Shown here piece after piece: positions 36,407 to 47,381 of a stretch of DNA of 64,000 nt; position 1 is the stretch's first letter, and every line of letters starts with the position of its first letter. The stretch is taken from the NCBI GenBank assembly GCA_003952965.2, contig RXIC02000511.1, positions 62,001-126,000 on the forward strand. Reading direction: 5' to 3'. Made by a program: the position numbers and the translations under genes. The stretch is from Morella rubra (Eukaryota; Streptophyta; Magnoliopsida; Fagales; Myricaceae). The notes under the pieces are model-generated. The model was not told where the DNA came from, did no database searches, and saw only the letters and a list, made by a program, of their open reading frames with translations.

Positions 36407-36715
36407 TGATGAAATATGGTGTGCTGTTTAGAGCGTGATTCTAGCGTAATTTTCGTGATGTATCGGGTATCTCCGGTGCGCTGAGGCCCTTCAGGCTTTG
36501 TACACTTGTGTGTGCTGGCCCTTAGGCTAGAGTATTAGCATGAGTTTTGTCTCCAGCTCAGCACTTTGATCAAGAGCAGCCCAGCCCAGAATCAAAGAGG
36601 CCTAATTTTTGCCCACGTGATCAATCAACCTTCCGTTCCATCAAGATGGAAAATTCTTCTGTTTTGGACTGCAAGAGTTGATCCTGATACTGTCCTAGAA
36701 GTTCAGCTTAAACGA
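36407..36715 (+). repeat. Dispersed repeat copy 1 (possible solo-LTR remnant)
   Basis: A ~310-bp sequence is shared in direct orientation with 39165-39480. Common blocks include GATGAAATAT, GTGATTCTAG, CTGAGGCCC, GCCCTTAGGCTAGAGTAT, TTGATCAAGAGCAGC, TTGCCCACGTGATCAATCAA and GTTCAGCTTAAACGAA. It lies just downstream of the SDR gene. No coding content is seen. Confidence 0.75.
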
Positions 36716-37005
36716 ACATCCACACCTGTAGCTGTGGTACTTTCATCCAGTTCAAAAAACTCCTGCTCCTACTGTCAAATTTCGAAATGATACAGGCACA
36801 TTTTTAACACACCAACAGCATTTGGAAAGCCGCCCCCTAGGAGCTCAGATCAAGCATGTCATAGATCTACTGCTGCTGGAGGTTTATACCCAACTATTCC
36901 GTCTTTTTTACATCAAAATATAGTTCCTGGGCAAATGTTTATTGCTTCATCTATCAATTAAAAAGTTGACACGCTTAGGACAAACAAAATTTAAAAGGAA
37001 GAGAC
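36716..37005. other. SDR 3' flank
   Basis: Non-coding sequence between the repeat copy and the SDR stop codon. It includes the SDR 3'UTR (minus). Nothing further is recognised. Confidence 0.35.
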
Positions 37006-38644
37006 TTAAAAGGTTGAGACTTCCATATTCTTATCAAAGTAGAGGCCGGAAGGTCCACCTTCAGGCATCATAGCTAGCATGACAGGACCTTTAGCTCCTT
37101 GTTCAACAGTCAAGACCCCGGTGTGGTGGTTCATATCTGTCTTGACATAGCCAGGACTAACTGAGTTGATAGCAATGTTTGGATAGTTCTTAGCTAGAAT
37201 CCTCGTGTAAGCATTCAGAGCTGCCTTAGAGACAATGTAAGCAGAAAAATTATTAGGCCAGCCTTTGACTTCTATCAAATTCTCCTTGACATCTTCAAGA
37301 AACCCTTCCACCACCTTGTCCACTGTGTCTTCTGTGAGGCCATCCACATCTTCTAGCTCCTTCCTTGCCTTCTCATTTGAAATAAACTGAAATACAAACA
37401 CACAATTTAAGTTGGGTTTTCTGAACTTGTCCAATGCAATTATGCCCGAATCACACCAACGCAAATGTAGCAGTTACTGCAACTATTTTGTTCTCCATAT
37501 TTTCAGAAACCAATTACTTGTACTTCCCGAGTGTTGTGAGATGACCAAAGAGTGATTCCATTAAAGTAATGCGTTTACCTTTAGTTCTCCCAAGCGGGAG
37601 GAGACATTCACTATTCTTGGTGAATTGGACAAGTGAAGAAGTGTCATAAGTTCTTTGGTCACAAGCTTGATCCCGTAATAATTTGTTCCTATACAGTTTG
37701 TCGCAGTTTCGTAAGTTTGCTTCACAACTTCCTTCACGGACCCAGCATTTTCACCCACAATCTGTATCACGGTAAGCAATGGTAAGTATATCAATGGAAG
37801 TAAAGTGGCACCCATCCCTTTTCGGGAAGGGAAGCATTGGGATTAATTTGTGTCTTGCTTTTCCAAACAATTGCATGGCAAGAGAAAAAACAAAAAAACA
37901 AAGACAGATTATATTAAGAGACTTACTTCATTTGGGTATGGATTTAAATTCTTCAAATCATCCGGATTAATTATGGCTCCAGTAATACCTGCATTATTAA
38001 CCTGCAATGTTTTCAAACAATTTCAATATCTTAGCCACTAAAATGAGAGAGGAGAAGAAGAAAAACTCGTTTAAGTAAAATTTAGTTGTTTCAATATCTT
38101 AGCTACTCATAAGAATCTAAGTACCCTACCAATGCCTTATCTTCAGTCCCATGTAAATTAAAGCAGTCTGAGCGTCTCTCTTCACCAACAAAACTAGCAC
38201 GCATAGGTGTCCATCAGGATGATAGAATTACGTACCAATATGTCGAGCATTCCAAATTGGGTTCTGATGAAGTCTGCCAAAGAAGAACTGCTAGCTGGGT
38301 CGGTCACATCTAGTTGATGAAAAATCACATCGGAGAATCCAGCCGCCTTGAGCTTTTCAACCGCTTCATTTCCCCTTTTCACATCTCTTGCAGTTAATAT
38401 CACCCGGACCCCATTTGAGGCTAGCTGTTTGGATATCTCAAATCCAATACCTTTGTTGGCACCCGTTACGACTGCAATCCTGGGAAAAAGTTTCGAACAG
38501 ATGATGCAACAGCAAAGAAATTACGGTTAACGATTAAGGATGTCTCATGTCACTGCTTAGTACAAGCGTCTAGCGTCGCAGGCTTAGTAGAACACAGTAA
38601 CTTCAGAGTAAAAGATCAAAGTACCTCTTCGTCCCAGGATTCAT
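37006..38644 (-). CDS. Short-chain dehydrogenase/reductase, neomenthol dehydrogenase/carbonyl reductase type
   Basis: Five exons: 38644-38625, 38479-38236, 38001-37927, 37761-37579, 37386-37006. Total 903 nt, 300 aa; all phases close. The protein has the classical SDR signature: nucleotide-binding TGANKGIG (about 13-20), LDVTDP, NNAGI, the catalytic serine in [10 protein letters not shown], and the YIVSK active-site pair (YxxxK), with an insertion before the Tyr ([19 protein letters not shown]) typical of the plant SDR114C group that includes Arabidopsis SDR1/SDR2, menthone reductases and salutaridine reductase. The ARD..R sequence after the second strand suggests NADPH. The substrate cannot be read from the sequence; a small carbonyl compound is likely, and cytosolic location is inferred from the lack of a signal. 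The tiny first exon (20 nt, MNPGTKR) is usual for this group. Confidence 0.93.
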
Positions 38645-38763
38645 GGCTGTTTCTGCCAGTTGTTGTAAAATTACTGAGGATAGTGTATTAACAATGCAGT
38701 CGATGTCTTATATGGAGATATACGAGGTTTCGGTCTTTGTTCGAGGTAAGCTCAGAGATCGTG

Positions 38764-38770
38764 TATATAT
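38764..38770 (-). promoter_or_regulatory. Probable TATA box of the SDR gene
   Basis: CTATATATACAC on the minus strand lies about 120 bp upstream of the ATG at 38644, which fits a leader of about 90 nt. Confidence 0.5.
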
Positions 38771-39164
38771 AGTTGGTCGTCGTTGGGTTTTCTGCGTAAT
38801 CCGTGACGTCTAACTATATCGGTATCTGGCCTTTCTACGTAGGCAATGACATGATCTTCCTCCATTTGTTGTTTGTGGTTCCCTTGAGATTCAAGTTATG
38901 GAAAACACCCACAAGTGTTTGGGCTTTCTCTACCCCAAAGTATTAGGCCTTGGGTTTTCATTTGAATCCCACCCTTCCTGCCCAAATCTGCCTCTCTCTC
39001 TCTCTCTCTAATCCTCTCGTCGAAGAGACGCAAAAATCTCACACACACTAGGTACAACCGCTTCTGATCTCAAACTTCGAATGCGAGTTCATCCTGTTAT
39101 ATGTTATTTGGTCCCGAAATTGTTCCCTTTTTGCGGCAACTCTTGAGTAAAGCTTATACTTTCT

Positions 39165-39480
39165 TGATGAAATATTGGTGTGCTTGTGTAGAGTGTGATT
39201 CTAGTGTAATTTTTATAATGTATCGGATATCTCTGGTGCACTGAGGCCCGTCTGGGCTGGCTTTGTCCACTTGTGTGCGCTATGGCCCTTAGGCTAGAGT
39301 ATAAGCATGTATTTTGTCTCCATCTCAACACATTGATCAAGAGCAGCACAGCCCAGAATCAGGCAGCCAAATTCTTGCCCACGTGATCAATCAACCTTCC
39401 ATTCCAACAAGATGGAAAAATTCTTCTATTTTGCTGCAAGGGTTGATCCTGGGACGCTACTAAAAGTTCAGCTTAAACGA
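39165..39480 (+). repeat. Dispersed repeat copy 2 (possible solo-LTR remnant)
   Basis: This is the second copy of the repeat at 36407-36715, same orientation, about 2.76 kb away, with many substitutions and small indels. It lies upstream of the SDR promoter. An exact CT microsatellite (38993-39009) sits just before it. Confidence 0.75.
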
Positions 39481-39705
39481 ATTTTCTCTAGTTTTAATAA
39501 AAGGAGAAAAGGAGCGTACATTCACCATCGATGCAAACATCAGCCTCACAGATCTTACACATTTCAACAAGCCAATAACACCCCAGGAGTGTTTTCCAAT
39601 TATTAACACCTGATGCTCTAGCAAAACATACATCTGGGAGTTCAACAATATGCCAATGGTTCAGCCCTGATTAAAGTCCATCAAGATAATACAGCTCCAT
39701 TACCT

Positions 39706-41994
39706 TCAGTTCTCTTTCTTCACTTCTTGGTCCACCTCATATTCTTCGTCGTCGTCGTCGTCATCCTCATCCTCATCATATATGCTGCTCCGTGTGAACT
39801 TACTGAGCTCACCTTTCCCATCATCTTCAGTTAGAAATTCCAGCCCATACTTTGTGTCCCGGTGTTTAATCAAAAGCCAGCGCAGCAATCTGTCTTCCTT
39901 GTTAAGGTAATGCAGTTCATTGTTCATGTTGGGCGTAGCCATCATGGTCATTTGCATCAGTTGGCCCTGTATCAAAGAGGCCGAAGAACTTTATCATCAA
40001 CGAATGAAAGCTAAGACATATCACTCCAATGGAAGATGCTGAAGAAAATCATATCCCGGAATCCACAATCAAGCAAAGAACATCGACGGATTCCAAAGGT
40101 CTGGGTGCCAATATCCCAAACTCCAGGGAATGGCCAGTAGCCAATGGTGCACAAATTTAAAGAAAAAGAAAGCTGCACGTACAGTCAACAATGCATACTA
40201 TCCCAAATGGAAGCAAATACTTTGAGTATGAAGAAACTGCAAGTCCAAAAGAAAAACTAACCATGATGTAAAACATCTAGGGGATATCAATCGTGCTGAC
40301 CTAAATGAATTGGCCTTCAAGGTGCAGTAAGCCTGTGGAGGGTTGTCATCCCTTCAGAATTGTGAACAGAGTTTATTCTTTGATTTGTTTTTAGGCGGTG
40401 GCATGTGATGCAATTAGAAAATTAAGACTTGACGTAGTACCAATTCATGCTTCAGACACTGTCCATACAAATTCTAGACCTGGGTCATGAGGATTGGTTC
40501 CCTGTAAGGTTTTAAACCCTATCGACTAGCATTGCACATCCACAAACCTGAGGACTGGAGTAAAAATAGGTTCCTACAAAACCCTAAGGATAGTGGAGCA
40601 GTTTTAGCAATTTCTGGCATTGATCTGCAACAGCAAAATCCACAAAAATCAAAACTTTAAGATGCCCAATATCATACATTTCATCTTTGAAAGGACTATA
40701 TTAAACATAACATATATTTCATCTTTAAAACTCTCTTATTACACATATCTTACACCACATCACCAAACCTCTGACAGAAATTTTATTATCCTATTAGGAA
40801 AATTTTGTGTCCAGCCACAACTAGGCAGTGGAATCAAATAAAAACTCAACATCAACGAAAGCAACAAATCTGAGATGGATAGCCTTTATGAAAAACAAAT
40901 GCACGCCACATAGGATCACAAATTAACAGCTTTCGTAACAGAGATCCTATAGTTTTTTGCAATGACTCCAAAGTCCAAGGTCTACTTAGCCTTTGCATCT
41001 CTCCATAGGCATTCAGCTTTATTACTCAATTTTTGGTTTAAAAAATAGCAAGGCTCTAACGCTATAAACAGAATATTAGGATATTAGAACTCATGGTGAT
41101 TAAATTAGCAAATATCACAGTCTTGTATGGAAGAGGGTGTATACACCATATATATATCAGTATATCTGGAACCAGTTTTACTAGCAAAGCTCATAGCTCT
41201 ATGGTTGAGTCTAACTTAGATTTAGGTGCAAGACACACCTAAACAGGACTTCCTGACTTAATGGCAGGTGACTTGGCAAATATAATGATTTCAGCAGTGG
41301 GGAACTTCTTTGATATCTTCAATCTCATTTCATCCATACATTGTTCCAGCCAATAGCAAACCAAAACCTACTAGTTGAAAACAAAATATCGCTGCCGACA
41401 ATAGAGCATATAATAACCATCAGAATATGGGTCTAGCACTAGCTGTTTTTGATATCATGTCCCCAAAAGCTTTTCAATCTCGCATAAGCTATCCTTCACC
41501 TTATCAAAATCTAGCATAGGAGGTTATTCATTTTTCATTGATCTGATCCGAAAATATAAAAGTAATTTGCAATTTTTGCCACCATACTTCAGTTAAGTTA
41601 ATCATTTTTTCAAGTGTGGAATTACATTCCATCTGACTACTAACTAAGAGGGCATATGCCAACAACCCAATGCATCAAACAACTGACTAATTCTCACAAC
41701 TCGCAATGTGACACAACCCACGAATAACCAAACAGGAAAAATTTCCATGTCAAATTAGAGAACCGCTTATCAAAACGGACAAAGTAATTAGAAGAAAAGA
41801 TAAAAGTTCACCTGGTAATATCTCCCATCAAGCTTTTTAATTCCATAACCCAACTGAACAGCTCCAAAGCACTTCATATCAGTGAGAACCCCATTCCTTC
41901 TGTACACGTGTTTTCCTATTCGGGCAACCAAATCCATCAAAGCCTCCTTCGTCACATGGGGTTTCAACAAAAGCATACAATCGTAAAGAGGCAT
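39706..41994 (-). CDS. bS6-type ribosomal protein, organellar (At3g18760 type)
   Basis: Two coding exons, 41994-41812 and 39966-39706, joined in phase 0: 444 nt, 147 aa. The sequence follows the bacterial S6 fold: MPLYDCMLLLKPHVTKEAL (first strand and helix), KCFGAVQLGYGIKKLDGRYY (second strand pair), LHYLNKEDRLLRWLLIKH (helix and the L-R-W-L strand). An Asp/Glu-rich C-terminal tail follows (YDEDEDDDDDDEEYE), longer than in bacterial S6. bS6 sits on the small-subunit platform next to bS18. Plants have a plastid S6 with a transit peptide and this shorter form, most likely mitochondrial; no cleavable presequence is obvious. ATG 41994 matches the family start. A leader intron from about 42386 to 42010 is likely (ACTAG/GTTCGT donor, CTGCAAAG acceptor). 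Confidence 0.88.
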
Positions 41995-44055
41995 TTTTGT
42001 CCTCTGCCCTTTGCAGCCAACCAATTTTCTGTGCTGCTTTCACATGATCATGAAATAAATCAGGAAATACCTTAAACGTAACCCAACCATCAGATGCAGA
42101 AACTGCATTCAAACTAGACTATTAAGTGCTGCAATTTTGCTTTTAAAATTGCAGCACTTAAAAAAGCGTAAACATATAATAAATTAATAAATCGACGAGC
42201 TGTTTAATTGCTGAGGTTTTGGACAAAAGGAAAGGATATACAGATATGATCAAATTCTCCATCTCAGAAAGTTCTGACATTCCATATGTATGTTCTTAAT
42301 CAACAAGTTCATGGAACTATCCTCAAAATAATCGAAAAAGAGCACGGAACATAAGCAGAAGAAATTGACACCTAATCCAAACACGAACCTAGTTAGGAAG
42401 GGTTTGCCGCGCTGAAAACAACGGAGGCGGCGGTGAGGTAGTAGATGGAGTCGCAGTTACGGCCTCCAGAGTGAGAAAAATTGAGAATATACTGGGAGGG
42501 GCAATTGTGTAATAACAAAGAAAGATTCGTACATTTACTTAAATGTCCCTAGACTACTATAAAAATAGTTGATCGTTGATTACAAAATAAATAAATAAAT
42601 AAAATTTAATCGTTGGAGACTACGGACTCTGATGATAAAATCTGTAGAATATCGTTATATACTAATTATTGCTATTTTCATACCTCTATATGGAAGAGGT
42701 TAATTTGCAATGGAAACATGTTTTAATATATGCTTGCTTACAAAAAAAATATGAAATAACATATTTAATAAATTAGTCTATATAAGCAAAATAAAAAATA
42801 AAAATATCAAAAGAGAGGGAACCCACAATATTTTGTATATATATATTTAAATAATGTATATAGCTAAGTAATTCTAAGTTTGCTTTAAATAAAGTTTTTA
42901 GCTTTTGTATTTGTTAAACAAAATAGGATGTGAATGAAACGGTGCGTATTGTTTGTTGCCTTATGGTCTTCGTGAGGTGGTGTTATTTACAATTGTATCC
43001 CAATCCAAGCCATTTTGGTTCGGATTGGATTCTGGGTCCTTCGCTGTCGAGGTGATTACTGAGTTAAGAGTTCCTAACGGAAGTCCTTTGACCTACGACA
43101 CGTGTTGAGTAGATGAGCTCTAACAACTATACTCAAACAATTTAAGCTTTCGCCTTCTTACGTCATCGCCCAAACCTCACAGTTAAATTACAAATCGCAA
43201 AAGCCATCCAGCAAAGATGTTGATTCTAAGATTTTTAAAATTTTTAATAGAATTGTAAATATCTATATAAATTAGAATTTTATAAATTTTGTGTGTAAAT
43301 ATTGACGAATTTTTTTAAAAATATTTAATTTTATTAGAATTTGTAAAAAAAGTATATAAAGAGATAATTTGATGTAATTTTTTAATTAAAAAATATTAGA
43401 ATTAGGTGAAAAAATATGAAATAGAATATTTATTATAATTTTTTAAAAAAATATTGAAATTTATGTAAAAAATTATTAAAAATTATGTAAAAAGTATTTG
43501 TATTTGTATTGTATATAAATTTTTAAATATTCATTTTTAAAACTTTGTTGAATTAGAATAATTTTGCAAACCAACTAACCTGGTAAATTTGGAGAAAACA
43601 AGGGCAACTAATGTACCATGTGTGAGCTTAGAAAAAAAATGTACCACGTGCGTAACCACGTCAATTGACCAATCAAATATTTCCTGTTATCATTTTTGGA
43701 GGTATTTGAAAGTGAAAATTTTAAAGATTAGAAATTTTAAAAATTTTAAAAATTTTAAAATTTAAAAAAAATAAAGATATTTTATAAAATTTGATGAAAA
43801 AAATAAAAAGAGAAATTTTAAATAAATATTATAATAAAATAAATAAAATAAAGAAAAGAGAAAATTATTTTATAATTTTTTAATATAGGTATAAAATTTT
43901 TGCGGCAGACAGAACGCCACCCTTATATGCCTCACGAGTAACGGGATCACTCTTATATGCGGTGCAAATCCTCACGTGGATTGCAAGATTTTTTTCAATC
44001 TTTTAGGTATTTTATTTTAAACGTTGAAATTGGGACAAGGCCCTAACGAATTAGC
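41995..44055. other. bS6 leader and AT-rich intergenic region
   Basis: 42390-42480 looks like the non-coding first exon of the bS6 gene (less AT-rich). From 42540 to 43900 the sequence is very AT-rich, with simple A/T runs (for example 43240-43560 and 43720-43900) and no gene. Two ACGTG cores occur near 43645-43662 (CCACGTGCG and CCACGTC), without a clear link to either gene. Confidence 0.4.
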
Positions 44056-44056
44056 C

Positions 44057-44063
44057 TATAAGT
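44057..44063 (+). promoter_or_regulatory. Possible TATA box of the PNRC-like gene
   Basis: TATAAGT lies about 140 bp upstream of the ATG at 44200, followed by a pyrimidine-rich leader. Confidence 0.35.
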
Positions 44064-44199
44064 ACCTCTCCGTCCTCCTTTCCTACTTCCAAGAAATCCC
44101 CCCGAAAGATCAGTCTCCGTACAGAGAATTTCTTCTCGTCTTATAGATTTCGTTGCCTCCCAATTCGTTTCTGTCCTCGTTTCCCCTCCCTCCGTGGAA

Positions 44200-44730
44200 A
44201 TGGGCACTGCGATTCTTCCCTCCCACAGCTGCCTTGAAGGTCGGTTTCGCCACGAAGCTCTAGCCCTAACCCCTCCGCTCAAACCTCGCCGAAACCCTAT
44301 ACCTAACCCTAACGGTCCTCACTCCCGCCGGCGAAAGCGAAGTCCAGCGGGGATCCAATCGGATCTTCAAGATGGAGATCGGTCACTGGTGACCAAGATT
44401 CCGGCCAAGAACCTGGTCATGGGCCAGGTCAAGATCCTGAAGCGCGGCGAGACGTTAAGCCAGACTACAAGTGGTGGTAATCGGAAGCCGAGGGCGAAGA
44501 AAGAAGGAGATATAGATTTGGTATTGGGATCCACGCATCGGCTGGGTCCGGAACCGGAGACGGTTCAGAAGCAGATTAGGGTTTCAGACTTCAAGGTCGT
44601 TGATGGGATGTACTCTGGATCGGCCTTCGTTGCATCGCCACCTCCGAGTTCCCTTCCTGTCCCTGGATTCTTGGGAAGGAACAACGCCAGCTGCGATTTG
44701 CAGCGATTGTTGCGCCTCGATTCGGTGTGA
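44200..44730 (+). CDS. Plant PNRC-domain protein (putative decapping co-factor)
   Basis: A single-exon gene of 176 aa. It matches a small plant family with the order MGTAILPSHSCLEGR, a basic proline-rich region (PPLKPRRNPIPNPN, SRRRKRS), KNLVMGQVKILKRGE, LGPEPETVQKQIRV, GSAFVASPPPSSLPVPGFL and a C-terminal DLQRLLRLD. The SPPPSSLPVP block is the PNRC signature; in animals PNRC1/2 use such a proline motif to bind the DCP1 EVH1 domain and link decapping to UPF1. A similar role in plants is inference. The protein is mostly disordered. ATG 44200 fits the family start (MGT.IL); two further codons upstream are open but lack an ATG. A poly-A signal (AATAAA, 44927-44932) lies about 200 nt after the stop. 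Confidence 0.8.
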   Translation: MGTAILPSHSCLEGRFRHEALALTPPLKPRRNPIPNPNGPHSRRRKRSPAGIQSDLQDGDRSLVTKIPAKNLVMGQVKILKRGETLSQTTSGGNRKPRAKKEGDIDLVLGSTHRLGPEPETVQKQIRVSDFKVVDGMYSGSAFVASPPPSSLPVPGFLGRNNASCDLQRLLRLDSV

Positions 44731-44926
44731 TCAAGACCAGCCCGAACGATCCCAGTGTTTGGCGATTCCTATGCGATCATCGGTGAAGTTCGGATCCGAC
44801 AAAATGCTATGATCGGTTTAGTCGCCGGCGTGTAAAGTCGGAGGCCTTTCTCATATCTTACGTTGGCTCTCTCATGGTCCTCCTTGTTATTTTTTTTCTA
44901 CAAGGATGGCTTCAGAGTACGAGCAA

Positions 44927-44932
44927 AATAAA
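44927..44932 (+). terminator. Polyadenylation signal of the PNRC-like gene
   Basis: AATAAA 197 nt after the stop codon, in the right orientation. Confidence 0.4.
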
Positions 44933-47381
44933 ACAGTTGAATCATTAGCGATGTCTTTTGGTGTTTTCTTATTCGAAACGGAAAGGCAGAGTTTCGACTA
45001 ATCGTCTGTCGCTCCCTCCGGAGAAGAGGAGATCACAGTTAGTTTCTCAGTTTTCTCGCGTGCTAGATAATGTATATATTCGTAGCCTGATGTAATCTTT
45101 GACATGGTCGATGTGGGATCTAACTATGAAAGCGTGTGTCTATGTGAGTGTTAGGGTTTCTTGAAATCGTATGGTTTTATGCTTGTGTGTGTCTCGAAGT
45201 CGCTTCTGTTTGTCTCGAAGTCAGTGTGATGTTGTGGCGTGTCTGTTTGTTGGAACTTGTAATTGTTTCTTCTTCTATGGAGTAATAAAATCGCAGATTG
45301 TCTTCCATAAATTGCTGTTTTTTACTTATTTTGTTGTTGTTCATCTTGGTGTTGCTGAATACGGCTCCTGTTCTTGGATTTTTCAGTGGGGTGTGGTTAA
45401 TCCATTGTTGCTGTCAGCCGATAATGCGTTTGATATTATCGGTGCCAAATTCTGCGGTCCGATCAATACGTTGGTGATTCACAAAGTGTGGCACCTGTAA
45501 TGAGTGTGGCGTAATTGAGGTGGAGACTGCATTTCAATAATTTGGAAGATTGTTTCCCCGAGAGTGGGGGGAGGTGTGCAGCTGCAGGACGAGTATTTGG
45601 TGTGCTTTGAGAAGGAAGTTTTGGATGTTTGTCTTTCTTGGAATAGCTGCAAAGGTTTTCTCCTATGGCTTGGAAATGTTGGAAAGGTATCATCCAATGA
45701 GAAAATCTTCAAGGCTGTAGTTCTTCAGAAGCATCGAAGTATTTATGATGCGGGGATTACCCGCCGTTTCCCTTCTCTTTTCTCTTCTTTAAAAGCAAGA
45801 TTAATTCCTAATGTTAATAAAAGGCGGGGTTTAGATTTTAGAACACCTAATCACCCCAAAAAAATAGTCATAGAAGTGCAATAAGGAACAAAGAAAAGAG
45901 GGGGAAAATGTGCAAGGCGACAAAGAATGAAAATGACTAATCTGAAGCAATTTCGAAGGATTTCAACTTCAACAGCCTCTGGCAGAAAACAGGGGCGGCT
46001 CCTAAGAAAGGAAAGATACTTCTAAAGGTGAGGATGGCTTAGTTTGGGGTCATGGAAACTGTCAGTGGGAAGGATTTTCGCGGAGTCGATGGCCATGTCA
46101 GGAATAGGGGGGTTGATTTCTCTAGTCGAACACATTGTAATGGCGGACAAAATGGAGAAATTGGCGAGAGGCTTCGCAAAGATGACGTTGTAAGGGCCAG
46201 CAGCCAAGTACTAAAGATGGCAATGGACTGGGCGTCGCTGCTCTTTCTACTCCCAGTTGTTATTTTCGACTTTTCAGTACTGGAAGATTCGAGACAACAT
46301 TTGTTTGGATTTCTTATTTGTGAGAAGTCATGTTAATATGATTTCTTTGTGCCGTCAATGCCGGGAGGGTGTCCAAGACTCTCTTCTCCCTATGACTTCG
46401 AAAATGCAGGAGTGAAAAATTGACGATTTCAGGCTATGCTGCCAGTCCCATCCCATCTTTAAAAGCATGGCATACATCAGAAGCTATGAAAAAACGATAA
46501 CCGAGTATCAATGGCATACAACTGCGAGGCCGATCTCATAGTCTTCCTTCTCACCTTTTAGAGAAGAGAGTGTGGAATCATGTTTCCCCCAAGGGTCAAT
46601 AGATTCGCCGCTGCAGACTGCGAGGCCTTACACCAAAGTCCTATGACTTTTTGTGTGTATTGAAAGGAAAGTTTTGGATGCTATGTCCGACAAGAGAACC
46701 ATGACCTGATTTGGAAAGGTATCGCCCAGCAAAAGCATGGAATGGAAGTAGAAGTAATGTCCTACATAGTGCCTCCTATTAAACATAGATAGATTTGAAT
46801 ATGGTCATTATTAACTGTTTTCCTTAAAACTCCAGATTTGAATAACACTGTCCAGAGCCAATGAAGAATTTTGAATAACGATACTATAACTAAATCGTTT
46901 GTCCATTCAACAGATGTTGTGAAGACGATATTCGGCTTTTTGTGAATTCCAATTGCGATTGATAGAGTTACCAAAGTAGTGCTACTTTGGCACCTTAAAT
47001 TGTAAGAACTTGTGGGGCTGCCAGCAAACAGCCTGACATGAAGGGCTAGCTCCCAATTAAAATGCAGGTTCAGGTTGATATCTTAATCACTGGGGTTTCT
47101 GCTTAAGCTTTAAATGAAGAAGGAAAAATAGTTGAAGAACTATACGCTTACATTGCTTCTGGACTGGAAGATCCTTACTAGCAATTCAGATAATTTATAT
47201 GGCCCATAATTTAGCATAACCACTGACTACAGACACCTTCATAGAGCATGTTCGATGTGGTTGGTGATTTTACAGAATGGTATCACGGTCTTACTCTGCT
47301 ATGGACATTCTGAAATTCATCCTCCATAATACTTGTTCAGCTTATGGACTCTGTAACTTTCACACAGACTCTTTCACCTAT
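44933..47381. other. Intergenic, PNRC-like gene to STP7
   Basis: No supported gene. A plus-strand open frame without an early ATG (46032-46193, including SMAMSGIGGLISLVEHIVMA and ending MEKLARGFAKMTL) looks protein-like but has no identified family. Other frames (45171-45500, 45564-45884) are not convincing. The STP7 3'UTR lies left of 47382. Confidence 0.35.

Noticed and set aside
41879..42112. A 77-codon minus-strand frame overlapping the bS6 start
   Set aside because: It is another frame of the bS6 exon and its leader intron; the S6 similarity is in the chosen frame.
45171..45884. Two plus-strand frames of 106-109 codons after the PNRC-like gene
   Set aside because: No recognisable domain, unusual composition, no splice context to a known gene.
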